The notes below the pieces were generated by a model. The model was not told the origin of the DNA and made no database searches. It saw only the letters and a program-made list of their open reading frames with translations. The translations under genes were made by a program, and so were the position numbers. From Sphingobium soli (GTDB taxonomy: Bacteria > Pseudomonadota > Alphaproteobacteria > Sphingomonadales > Sphingomonadaceae): DNA of 64,000 nt. Shown here one piece after another: positions 54,073 through 61,747 of the stretch (positions within the stretch are counted from its first letter, which is position 1; each line of letters starts with the position of its first letter). Location: assembly GCF_020782245.1 (NCBI RefSeq), contig NZ_JAJGNP010000014.1, positions 1-64,000 on the forward strand. Direction: 5' to 3'.

Positions 54073-54188
54073 AAGGCCCCCTTTTGTTCTCCGACCTTCT
54101 ACAGAGGCGGCCATCGTTCCGCTAGAGAAATCGATTCGGAAACGAATGGCTTGAATAACAAGCGCGGCATTTTTGTGCGGCGCCTCAT

Positions 54189-54282
54189 GCGACGCTTAAG
54201 CGTCGCTGCGCGACGCGAGGGACGGGCCGACCACCGCCAGCTCTTTGGGTTAGCGCGGCGGTCGGCCCGTCCCTCATCGCGC
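54189..54282. repeat. Palindromic cluster near the right end of the element
   Basis: A perfect 18-bp palindrome GCGACGCTTAAGCGTCGC (54189-54206), then a long inverted repeat with core GAGGGACGGGCCGACC (54217-54232) and GGTCGGCCCGTCCCTC (54260-54275), extended to about 27-bp imperfect arms. It lies 30-120 bp inside the right end. May bind the recombinases or act as an insulator/terminator between host and cargo genes. Confidence 0.7.
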
Positions 54283-54315
54283 GCAAAGGAGACAGTTTCA
54301 ATGGGTAGACCTAAG

Positions 54316-54668
54316 CTGCAACTATGCCGTCCCAGGCTGATGCTCGGCAAAGTCGCATTGGTCAGGACATTGGCGAGGATCGAATAATAGGGCGGCCAGT
54401 GCTTGAAGCGCCTGGGCACGTAGCGGACGATCTCATAGGGAATCCCGCGCGCGTGCATCCACGCGGCGATCATCCGCTGATATTCGTAGGTCTCGGGCTT
54501 CTCCGCGCCCGGATCGGCGCTCAGCACCAGGTCTGGCGCCTCGCCGCGCGCCTCGAGTTCGATCAGCAGCGCCGTGGAATCGACACCGATCCCATAGGCC
54601 AGGACCACGGGCGGCGGGGCGGCGACCAGAATGGTATCGACCGCTCGTCTGTTGCTTGGGATGTGCAT
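54316..54668 (-). pseudogene. PAPS reductase-family (PP-loop) protein, 5' part, split by the element
   Basis: From the ATG at 54668 (a TTG at 54704 is also possible) the product has a PP-loop-like motif AYGIGVDSTALLIELEARGE and ISLGRHSC before the junction. Adenine-nucleotide α-hydrolases of this kind include PAPS reductases and DndC-like proteins. The rest of the gene is at 44524-45126. As it stands the frame reads about 20 foreign residues and more into the element, so the protein is broken. Neighbours are a Mom-like gene upstream and DUF3768 after the 3' part. Confidence 0.82.
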
Positions 54669-54724
54669 GGAGTTCTCGGCCTCGATCGCGGCCCATCGCC
54701 GCAACCCTCAAGATCCCCCTCCCC

Positions 54725-55561
54725 TCATTCTCGGCCGGCTGTGCGGTTCTCGGCCTCGATGCGAAGATCGAACTGAAAGGTGGGGTGCGCCAACGGCAGG
54801 GCCTTTGGATAGGGAAGTCGCGGCAGTGCGCGGCCGTGCCGGCGGGCTTCGCGGGTGAGCTCGAAGCAATAGGCGTAGAGACCCGGCTGCTGATGGCGCA
54901 CGAGATGGCGTTCGCGTTGCAGCCGCCAAAGCCATGTCGCAGGCATCTCCCCGAACTCCGGCCTGGGCAGGCCAAGCGAAACGAGCTGATCGATGGCGCC
55001 GGCATGGCCTCGCTCGCCAAGGCGGATCTTCGAGAGCGTGCGCCCCGCGATCGTTGTGTCGCCGGCGCGCAGGACGGTTCGCGGCCTCGTAATGGCGCGG
55101 TGCGCCGCCGAGAGCGCGCAATAGACGCGGCCTATATGTCCGGCGCTTGGGTCGCTGTACGAAACCACGGCCTCGATTCCGGGCTTCTCGCGGCGCAGAT
55201 GGCGAAAGGCCCGCGCGACGAAGAAGCTCTCCCCGTTCTGGGGCACGGCGTCTGTCAGGATCAGGCGGGCGAGCACGCAGCCGCGTAGCGGATCGGCAAA
55301 GCCGGTGTGCCGCGTGATTACGGCTCCGGTGGCCGGAACGGCGAAGACGGCGACGCCTTCCAGGACTGCCCCGGCGCCATAGAGCCCGACCGCGAGCTGC
55401 GCCGCAGGATAGGTCGGCAGATAATGATGGCGGGCAATGAAAGCGCGCGCGGCATCGTGTCCGATGATCTCGACGGAATAGGATTTGGGATCGATGACCG
55501 TGAGATCGCGGGCCCAGAGCGCCCGGCGCTCGCGCCAGCGCTGGCTGCGGCTCGTTTCCAT
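54725..55561 (-). CDS. Mom-like GNAT-fold acyltransferase (DNA adenine modification?)
   Basis: 278 residues. The middle resembles the phage Mu Mom family: IIGHDAARAFIARHHYLPTY, LYGAGAVLEGVAVFAVP, then VLARLILTDAVPQNGESFFV and VSYSDPSAGHIGRVYCALSA. Mom modifies adenine in DNA and protects against restriction. Directly upstream of the interrupted PP-loop gene in the same operon. Family membership is by motif memory only; it could be another GNAT-like protein of the plasmid. Confidence 0.55.
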   Translation of the reverse strand: METSRSQRWRERRALWARDLTVIDPKSYSVEIIGHDAARAFIARHHYLPTYPAAQLAVGLYGAGAVLEGVAVFAVPATGAVITRHTGFADPLRGCVLARLILTDAVPQNGESFFVARAFRHLRREKPGIEAVVSYSDPSAGHIGRVYCALSAAHRAITRPRTVLRAGDTTIAGRTLSKIRLGERGHAGAIDQLVSLGLPRPEFGEMPATWLWRLQRERHLVRHQQPGLYAYCFELTREARRHGRALPRLPYPKALPLAHPTFQFDLRIEAENRTAGRE

Positions 55562-55579
55562 GTTTTGGATCCTCGAATG

Positions 55580-56863
55580 TTAGCGGGCGGCAAATCTCGT
55601 CGCCCCGCCGAACAGGCGGAGCGCGCGTGCCATCTCGTCGCGCAACCGGGCCTTGCTGCCGACGATGAGCGTCGGCGCGAGGGGTTTCCCGCCGGGGTCG
55701 ATGAAGCCGTGCGCGAGGGTGCCGTCCTGTTCGATCGAGACGAGATGCCCCTTGCCGGGCGCCGGCCCCTGATAGCGCGCCGTCAGCTCGCCTAGCTTCG
55801 CAGTCAGGCCCTTGGTCGCCTTGGACCAACGGATGTGGCCAGCGCCGACATTGCTCCCGGCCTCGCGGCCTCGATCCATCCAGAGTTTCGCGTGCGCCTT
55901 GACCTGCAGCGGCGTGTTGCGCGTGCGTTCGCGATTCCGACAGGTTGGCAATGCGGCCGAATGGGTATCGAGAACCCGCAGATATTCGCCGTGCAGCGCG
56001 ACAAGGATATCCTCGATGTCGATGCCGGCGAGGAGCGCGCGAAGCAGGTCCTCCTGCTCGGGACTGGCAATGAGCTCGTCGGCCCGCTCCGCCGTCAGTT
56101 CCTCGGCCTCGGGCTGCGCGGTCACACCGGATATGAAGCCCTTGGTGGCGGTGAGAATGATGGCGTGACCGCCGCAGCGGCCGCCTGTCTTACGATAGCG
56201 CTCCAAAATATCGCCTCGGCCGAGCGCCGCCGCCGGATGATCGCCCAGGATGATAACCCGCCGCGACCATGGTGTCGGTCGGGGCCGGTCGCTGGGTTTC
56301 GGCCAGTCCGAGGGTAGCGATCGCACCGCACCCCGCGACTGCATCGAGATGGGCGCTCGTTCGGCAGCGCGATTGGCCCGGCGCGCCGCGTCGAAGAGAT
56401 CGTCAACGTCGCCGCCGCCGTCGGCGAACCCGCAGTCATAGGCCGGGCGTTCTGCGGCCTTGGACGGCGAACAATGGTTCCAACCTACATGGGCCGCGTA
56501 CCAGCCATCGGCATAGCGGATCGCGAGATTCCAGTCATAACCATAACGATCGCGTCCACGCAGGATCGCCGCATCGCGGTCATCACCGCGTCCTGAGACG
56601 GCGCGCTCCTCGGTGAAGCTGAAATTGCGCGCCTGGCGCTCGGCCTCGCTATGCGCGGCAATCGCGTCGTTGACGGGCTTCATCGCCTGGACGCGCGCGC
56701 GGGTGCGCGCCATGCGATCTTCAGGTGAAGCCGTCGGCGCCAGGTCCGGAAAGTCGCGCCAGGCTTTCGCGATCGCTTCGGCATGTTCCGGTGCGCGGCC
56801 CCGGGCCAGCCAGGTGGCAGTCGAACAGGGGTCGAACTGCGGGATTTTTTCGACATGGATCAT
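55580..56863 (-). CDS. Hypothetical plasmid protein, 427 aa
   Basis: Starts MIHVEKIPQFDPCSTATWLA. A charged helical N-terminus, a tryptophan/tyrosine-rich middle (YGYDWNLAIRYADGWYAAHV) and a helical C-terminal half ending FGGATRFAAR. No signal peptide or membrane helix. Part of the long minus-strand operon, 18 nt before the Mom-like gene. Family not recognised. Confidence 0.7.
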   Translation of the reverse strand: MIHVEKIPQFDPCSTATWLARGRAPEHAEAIAKAWRDFPDLAPTASPEDRMARTRARVQAMKPVNDAIAAHSEAERQARNFSFTEERAVSGRGDDRDAAILRGRDRYGYDWNLAIRYADGWYAAHVGWNHCSPSKAAERPAYDCGFADGGGDVDDLFDAARRANRAAERAPISMQSRGAVRSLPSDWPKPSDRPRPTPWSRRVIILGDHPAAALGRGDILERYRKTGGRCGGHAIILTATKGFISGVTAQPEAEELTAERADELIASPEQEDLLRALLAGIDIEDILVALHGEYLRVLDTHSAALPTCRNRERTRNTPLQVKAHAKLWMDRGREAGSNVGAGHIRWSKATKGLTAKLGELTARYQGPAPGKGHLVSIEQDGTLAHGFIDPGGKPLAPTLIVGSKARLRDEMARALRLFGGATRFAAR

Positions 56864-56883
56864 GTGGTCGGCCTCGGTCGAGA

Positions 56884-57528
56884 TCAGGCGAAGAGGCGCA
56901 TCGGCTGTTCGACCGGCGGCGTGAGACGAAGGTCGCGCCGCAGACGGTCGGCGAAACGGTCGGGCGCCATGAGATCATTGACCGATGCCCAGTGATTGCG
57001 CGCGCCGCAGTGATCATCGCGGCCACGAACCCGGCGATAGAGGACTTCCCGGCCCGGGCCCGAACAGCCAAGCGAGAGCTGCACCCATGCTTCCTCGCCA
57101 TGGAGCGTGATTTCGCCGGAAACCGCAGGGCCGCCCTTGCTGGAGCGGATGTCATAGGTTCCGTCGCATAGGCCCAGCGCGTCGGCGAGGCGCCGCATTG
57201 CGGTGCGGCCCTCCGAATGGAAGAGCCGCTTGGCGGCCTCGTCATGGCTCACGCCCCGATAGGCGAGGTTGCGCAGGACCGGCGTTCGGCGGATTTCGGC
57301 GATCTGGTCCATGCAGGTGCGCCGAAGCTCGAGATTGGACGGACGATCTTCGCACACTGCGCTGAGGTGGCGAACGAGCAGGATCACGGCGGGATCGGTT
57401 TCGGCGTCTTTGCCGGCGTTGCGGCAATCCTTGATCGCGGCTCCGATCGCGTGGAGGGTGGTGCCGACGGTGATCAGCGCGCTGGGGTCGAGCGCCTGCT
57501 GGTGGCGCATGGCGACGTCGTAAGTCAT
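56884..57528 (-). CDS. Hypothetical plasmid protein, 214 aa
   Basis: Starts MTYDVAMRHQQALDPSALIT. Helical N-terminal half, then a β-rich part (PAVSGEITLHGEEAWVQLSL). Same operon as the 427-aa gene (20-nt gap). Family not recognised; the position after the PRTRC genes suggests plasmid maintenance. Confidence 0.68.
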   Translation of the reverse strand: MTYDVAMRHQQALDPSALITVGTTLHAIGAAIKDCRNAGKDAETDPAVILLVRHLSAVCEDRPSNLELRRTCMDQIAEIRRTPVLRNLAYRGVSHDEAAKRLFHSEGRTAMRRLADALGLCDGTYDIRSSKGGPAVSGEITLHGEEAWVQLSLGCSGPGREVLYRRVRGRDDHCGARNHWASVNDLMAPDRFADRLRRDLRLTPPVEQPMRLFA

Positions 57529-57621
57529 GGGATGGCCCTCCGGTCTTGAGCGAAAATCCGCTCAAACGGCCCTCTCCCCCTCCCCTTTCTCCCGTGGCCG
57601 GCCTCGGGCTCGACCGAAGAT

Positions 57622-58380
57622 TCAAGCAGCGATCGGTAGCGGGATCGGCACGGCCTGCCCGGTGGCGATATTGATGAACGCGCCCGCGTGGCCGATCGAT
57701 CCGCGGCCAACGAGATCGAAGAGAAGGGCCAGCGCGTGGCTCGCCACCACCCGGTTCACGAAAAGCGACTGGCGCTCGAGGGCTTCGGCCATCGAGCACG
57801 ACGGCGCGTCGTCGTCAGGCAGGCTCTCGTTCGCGACCTCGGGGAAATATTCGAGGACTGTCGGGAGGATCTGGTGCCCGGCCTCGGGCTCAGCGTTCGG
57901 GCAACCGATGATATATTGCCCGTCGCCAGCGCGGTTGCCGAGATCCAGCCAATAGGCCGGCGCATTCCTGGCCGAGGCGATGGCCGCACCGACGCTCCGG
58001 CGCGCCGATGCGGTATCGACACAAGTGATGACGATGTCGGTGCCGTCGAGCTTCGCGGCCTCGGGTGCCCGGCCATGCACCGCCGTCCAGGCCAGACCGT
58101 GGGCGAGATTGATCCGCTCGGTTAACGTCCGGGCCTTCGAGTTGCCGATGTCGCACCTGAAGAAGGGCTGCCGGCCAAGATTGGCCTCGCTGACGATATC
58201 GTCGTCGACGACGGTTACATCGAGCGAACGCGACGAAATCGCCCGCAGCGCCGTATCCAGCGAGGCGAGCCCCATCAGCATCTGCGCGCCGTTGCCGCCG
58301 CATCCCACAAGCACGATTTTGATCGCGCGGTTGCCGAGCGCCGCAGGCAGATAGTGGCGAAGGGGCGTCTCAGAGGTCAT
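57622..58380 (-). CDS. PRTRC-system ThiF-family protein
   Basis: 252 residues from the ATG at 58380. The E1-like adenylation fold is clear: IKIVLVGCGGNGAQMLMGLA (Rossmann loop), DVTVVDDDIVSEANLGRQPF and DIVITCVDTASARRSVGAAI. In PRTRC clusters a ThiF protein lies next to the JAB-domain protein A, as here (4-nt ATGA overlap), suggesting a ubiquitin-like-modifier chemistry of unknown purpose. Confidence 0.87.
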   Translation of the reverse strand: MTSETPLRHYLPAALGNRAIKIVLVGCGGNGAQMLMGLASLDTALRAISSRSLDVTVVDDDIVSEANLGRQPFFRCDIGNSKARTLTERINLAHGLAWTAVHGRAPEAAKLDGTDIVITCVDTASARRSVGAAIASARNAPAYWLDLGNRAGDGQYIIGCPNAEPEAGHQILPTVLEYFPEVANESLPDDDAPSCSMAEALERQSLFVNRVVASHALALLFDLVGRGSIGHAGAFINIATGQAVPIPLPIAA

Positions 58381-59030
58381 GATCGTCTCCTGAAAAAAGG
58401 GCTTCGCGGCAGCGGGAGGAACATCCCTCCGGCGCACAGTCGCGAGGCAAATGCGGGGCCGTCCGTATGACCCAGACGTCCGACAACCAGGGCGATCTTG
58501 GTCGCGTGCGCGTCGTCCGCGTCGTCGGTTGCGCTGAAGAAGGCCGCGCCGTGCCCATGGCTGTGAATGTCGCAGATGAGGTGATGGTGCGGCGGCAGCG
58601 CAGGCGGACGATAAGTGAGGTGTGACGGCGTCGCGCGGTCGATCTGGGGGAAGTCGACCCAGAATCGCCGATTAGCCTCATCCCAGAGGATGAAGGCGGC
58701 GGCCTCGTTGGGCAGCGCGGCGCGAAAGTGCTCGAGGACTTGCCGCAGCAGCTCCGCCGGTATCAAGCCGCAACGCAGGTCCGCGCGGCGAACTCCAATG
58801 CTCCCGTAGGGCAGGTAGGCCGGGATCGGCGGTGTCACGGGCAGATCCAGAGCCAGCCAGGCCCGGCGCAAGATCAGGCAGACACCATCGCGGCCGATTG
58901 CGAGGCAGCTGCCTGCTCGGGCTTCGCGAACGGCCTCGATCGCGGGTGATCGCCCATCCGGCGGCACGGGATAGCAAGGCGCCTCCGCCAGTACCGCGGC
59001 GGCGGTCGGGTCTTCGGCGAGGGCAGTCAT
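58377..59030 (-). CDS. PRTRC-system protein A (JAB/Mov34 metalloprotease-like)
   Basis: 217 residues. The JAMM motif is visible as ICDIHSHGHGAAFFSATDDA, with the metal-binding His-x-His and Asp. Glu113/117-like residues lie in the domain. It overlaps protein B by 4 nt and ThiF by 4 nt. Pairing of a JAB peptidase with an E1-like protein recurs in bacterial conjugation-like modification and in CBASS; its role in PRTRC is unknown. Confidence 0.85.
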   Translation of the reverse strand: MTALAEDPTAAAVLAEAPCYPVPPDGRSPAIEAVREARAGSCLAIGRDGVCLILRRAWLALDLPVTPPIPAYLPYGSIGVRRADLRCGLIPAELLRQVLEHFRAALPNEAAAFILWDEANRRFWVDFPQIDRATPSHLTYRPPALPPHHHLICDIHSHGHGAAFFSATDDADDAHATKIALVVGRLGHTDGPAFASRLCAGGMFLPLPRSPFFRRRS

Positions 59031-59857
59031 CGGCCGGACCTTCCGTAGATGAGGTCGCCGAGCGTCACTGGGTCGGCCTTGGCGGCGCCTCGCGGGGCGG
59101 TCTGGCGACGATCTCCGAGGAACGGCCTCAAGCGTTTGACCGGGAAGCGGGTCGCGCGGGTCGCTGCGAGGGTGTCCCAGAGACGCACGAGACCGCCCTT
59201 CCCCGTGATCGTCAGCTCCTGACCCGGATTCGGATGGGTCGACCAGGAGTCGAAAAGCGCGCGCTCGAACTCGGGAATGGCGGACACATCCAGCGATGTC
59301 GGCTTCGGAATGTTACCCCAGCAGAGGGAACCGTTGAGGAAGACGTTGAGGATCGGCGAATGAAGCAAGGCGGTTTCGGCCGCGGGCCGCTCGTTCCGCT
59401 CAAGCGCAAAGACTCCAAGCCGGCGCCGTGTGGCGACAAGGACGTGTGCCGGATAGGCAACCGGGACGATCGCGCGGCCGCCAAGCGCACGCAGTCCAGC
59501 CAGTTTCGCCGAGAGGTCGAAATAGGCCGTCCTCACCTGTGCGGGCACCCACCAGACCAGCAGGTCGGGATGGGCGACAAGCACCGTTTCGGGGAGAATT
59601 TGCGGCGGGGCGACGCGGCCGAGCGCCTGCGACCAATGCCGCAGATGCGCCCGGGTCAAAGGCGTTCCAGCGGCGATGGTCGGCGCGCCGATAGCGTCGT
59701 GCTCGATCTGATGGATGCTGGCGAATGCCTCGGCATCTTCGCCAGGGGTAAGATGCGAGCCGAGGCCGCGAGCCCCGTCGCTTCTGTAGAGCAGGATGGC
59801 GTTGGTCAGCATCATGCCGCCTGCGGTTCGCTCGAACTGCACGCAATGGTCAGTCAT
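59027..59857 (-). CDS. PRTRC-system protein B
   Basis: 276 residues from the ATG at 59857 (start MTDHCVQFERTAGGMMLTNA). The family block HSPILNVFLNGSLCWGNIPK is present, with the long central α/β region VLVAHPDLLVWWVPAQVRTA. Immediately follows protein F (10-nt gap) and overlaps protein A, the conserved PRTRC order. Function unknown. Confidence 0.83.
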   Translation of the reverse strand: MTDHCVQFERTAGGMMLTNAILLYRSDGARGLGSHLTPGEDAEAFASIHQIEHDAIGAPTIAAGTPLTRAHLRHWSQALGRVAPPQILPETVLVAHPDLLVWWVPAQVRTAYFDLSAKLAGLRALGGRAIVPVAYPAHVLVATRRRLGVFALERNERPAAETALLHSPILNVFLNGSLCWGNIPKPTSLDVSAIPEFERALFDSWSTHPNPGQELTITGKGGLVRLWDTLAATRATRFPVKRLRPFLGDRRQTAPRGAAKADPVTLGDLIYGRSGR

Positions 59858-59867
59858 GTCGGCCTCG

Positions 59868-60863
59868 TTATTCGGGAGGATAGAGTTCGATGAGATGTTT
59901 GGCGGCCCGCAGCAGCCGCGCGCCGGCGGCGAGTGACGCATGCCAGACATCGATCGCGGTGGAGTGCGTCATTGGGCAAAGGCCCGTCACGTCCATGAAA
60001 CCATATTCCATGCCGTGACGCCCGACGTCGTCGACCTCGACCGCGAACTGTTCGACGGGAACGAGTGTCAGCGGCGGAAGCGGCGAACATTCCTCGATAC
60101 CGGGGACATATTCGTAGAGAACATCCATCTCGAGGCGCCAGGCGTGATGTTCGTCAGGCAAATTGGTGAGCGCCGCGTGGGCATCCCGCAATTCGCGCAG
60201 AGCCCGACGAAGGGCAGTCGGTAACTTCGACGTGGGCGCTGCCCTCGCGGCGAGCATCCATTCTGGCCGCCTGGCGTTCATTTCGGACGGCATGGTCTGG
60301 GCCGCGATCTCGCTGTCGTCAGCCCCATGGAGCGCAACGAGGGCCTCGCGCGCAGCGGCGTCCTCGGTCTCGCCGTCCCAATAGTACATCGAGATGTTGT
60401 CGAAGAGGTCATCGTAGCAGAAGATCGGGAGAGCACTTCCGAGCGTGCGCTCGAGCACCCGATACGCAGCCGCGCGCCACGGGATCGGCCGCTTGCTGTC
60501 CTCGATCCATCCGAGATCGAGCTGCCCGACACTGTCGCAGACGATCGCGACCGCCGGCGCCCCGCAGGATTCGCCGTTGAGCACGACGACGCGCAGGTCC
60601 GCGATCGTGCAGCTCCGCAAGCTTTCGAGGACCTCGGTCTGGAAGACCCGTTCGATATGTCGGCGCGCCTCAGGGCGCGTGCGGTGCACTGTCTCCTGCT
60701 CTTTCGAGGCGACCCAACTGCCGACGAGCTTATGGTGGGCCGCCAAAGGTCGATCGAACATCACCGGAATATCAGGGGAGATATGGACGGTCCGTCCTGC
60801 CAGATCAGCCGAGCGGAGGAAGGGAGAGTCCTGTGGGTGGCGGGATAGGATCGGCAGGACCAT
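59868..60863 (-). CDS. PRTRC-system protein F
   Basis: 331 residues from the ATG at 60863, starting MVLPILSRHPQDSPFLRSAD. Family-like segments: LDLGWIEDSKRPIPWRAAAY and TALRRALRELRDAHAALTNL. The frame is open to 60956, but that part would overlap the 74-aa gene more deeply. Member of the same operon; function unknown. Confidence 0.78.
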   Translation of the reverse strand: MVLPILSRHPQDSPFLRSADLAGRTVHISPDIPVMFDRPLAAHHKLVGSWVASKEQETVHRTRPEARRHIERVFQTEVLESLRSCTIADLRVVVLNGESCGAPAVAIVCDSVGQLDLGWIEDSKRPIPWRAAAYRVLERTLGSALPIFCYDDLFDNISMYYWDGETEDAAAREALVALHGADDSEIAAQTMPSEMNARRPEWMLAARAAPTSKLPTALRRALRELRDAHAALTNLPDEHHAWRLEMDVLYEYVPGIEECSPLPPLTLVPVEQFAVEVDDVGRHGMEYGFMDVTGLCPMTHSTAIDVWHASLAAGARLLRAAKHLIELYPPE

Positions 60864-61029
60864 CCTCGCGCGTGCCCGCGTCGAGGATGATCTTCGCATG
60901 GAGGGCCTGGGCTTGTTTGCTGCAGGCAGGCCGGGAGAGTTCGGAAGTGTTGCCATGGTCGTTCTCGATCCAATGGAGCAGCGTGCAGCGCGGTGCGGCG
61001 GGGATGGCCGCCATTTGAACGCGCGCCAT
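60805..61029 (-). CDS. Small hypothetical protein overlapping protein F
   Basis: 74 residues whose ATG lies one base after the stop of PRTRC protein C. It starts MARVQMAAIPAAPRCTLLHW and ends proline-rich. It overlaps the protein F start by 59 nt in another frame, consistent with coupled translation. It could also be an accident of the GC-rich frame; the tight spacing is the main support. Confidence 0.4.
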   Translation of the reverse strand: MARVQMAAIPAAPRCTLLHWIENDHGNTSELSRPACSKQAQALHAKIILDAGTREDGPADPIPPPTGLSLPPLG

Positions 61030-61030
61030 G

Positions 61031-61237
61031 TCAGCCCTTGGTGCCGACAGCTCGGCGATATTCGGTGACGTGGACACCGCCAGTAACCCCGGCATCGACC
61101 AGGTCGGCATTGAGGATCGCCGGGTAGAGGGTGGCGTGGTAGGCGCGCAGCCCCTGCGGGTCATTGGCAAGGTGCGGCGGCTGCGGGAGGTCGATACCGT
61201 CATAGCGGTAGACGCGGGCAAGATGGTCGATCTGCAT
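61031..61237 (-). CDS. PRTRC-system protein C (ubiquitin-like size)
   Basis: 68 residues starting MQIDHLARVYRYDGIDLPQP. Small, with a β-rich pattern and a conserved C-terminus (VHVTEYRRAVGTKG) typical of PRTRC protein C. Its size and the neighbouring ThiF/JAB pair suggest it might be a ubiquitin-like modifier, which is inference. It ends in KG, reminiscent of a processed modifier tail. Confidence 0.83.
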   Translation of the reverse strand: MQIDHLARVYRYDGIDLPQPPHLANDPQGLRAYHATLYPAILNADLVDAGVTGGVHVTEYRRAVGTKG

Positions 61238-61282
61238 CGGAATGTCCTTGTTGGAATTGCAAAGGGTGTCGGTTGCTTCCGA

Positions 61283-61714
61283 TCACCAGAGGCTGGCGGG
61301 CTCCTCCGATTTTGCATCGGCCGGCAGGGCGCCCGCCGCTGGCGCGGCCGGCGTGCTCGCTGCGACTACCGGCTTGGCGGGTGCCGATGCCGCCTTTGCC
61401 TTCGCCGCCTCCGCAGACGCCGCGCGCGCGGCCTCGGCCGCGTCCCGCTGGGTCGCGATCTGATCGGCAAGCGCCATGCGTGTGGCAATCAGCCCACCGA
61501 GCGCCCCCTCGGCGCCCTTCGCAAGCTCTGCATCGATCTCGGCGGCCGTCGCTGTGATCGAGATCGGACGCAGCTCGCCGGCCTCGGCCTTGTGCGTTTT
61601 GCCTTCGGCGACGCGGGGAATGATGATGAGGGTAACGACACCGTCATCGCCGGCGACAAGATCGAAGGCGAGCGAATAGCTGCCCAGCATGGGCAGAAGA
61701 TTGGTGATCAGCAT
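61283..61714 (-). CDS. PRTRC-system protein E
   Basis: 143 residues starting MLITNLLPMLGSYSLAFDLV. The N-terminal ~75 residues are β-rich (VTLIIIPRVAEGKTHKAEAG); the C-terminal half is alanine-rich and low-complexity. Same order as in known PRTRC clusters (ParB, E, C, F, B, A, ThiF). Function unknown. Confidence 0.82.
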   Translation of the reverse strand: MLITNLLPMLGSYSLAFDLVAGDDGVVTLIIIPRVAEGKTHKAEAGELRPISITATAAEIDAELAKGAEGALGGLIATRMALADQIATQRDAAEAARAASAEAAKAKAASAPAKPVVAASTPAAPAAGALPADAKSEEPASLW

Positions 61715-61747
61715 TGTGGGATTCCTTGATTGGAAAGTTGGGCGAGG

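Larger units (their letters stand above)
45127..54315. mobile_element. Tn554/recombinase-in-trio-like element carrying TIR/SLOG genes, about 9,189 bp
   Basis: Flanked by 5-bp direct repeats CTGCA (45122-45126 and 54316-54320). Ends share the inverted TTAGGTCT (45127-45134) / AGACCTAA (54307-54314), with a further CTGTCT about 10-12 bp inside each end. It encodes three tyrosine recombinases and a TnpC-like protein on the minus strand, then five TIR/SLOG cargo genes of visibly lower GC. It splits a PP-loop gene whose two halves join in frame when it is removed. Three recombinases in a row is the hallmark of recombinase-in-trio elements; sizes and the TnpC-like partner resemble Tn554 relatives. 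Confidence 0.82.
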
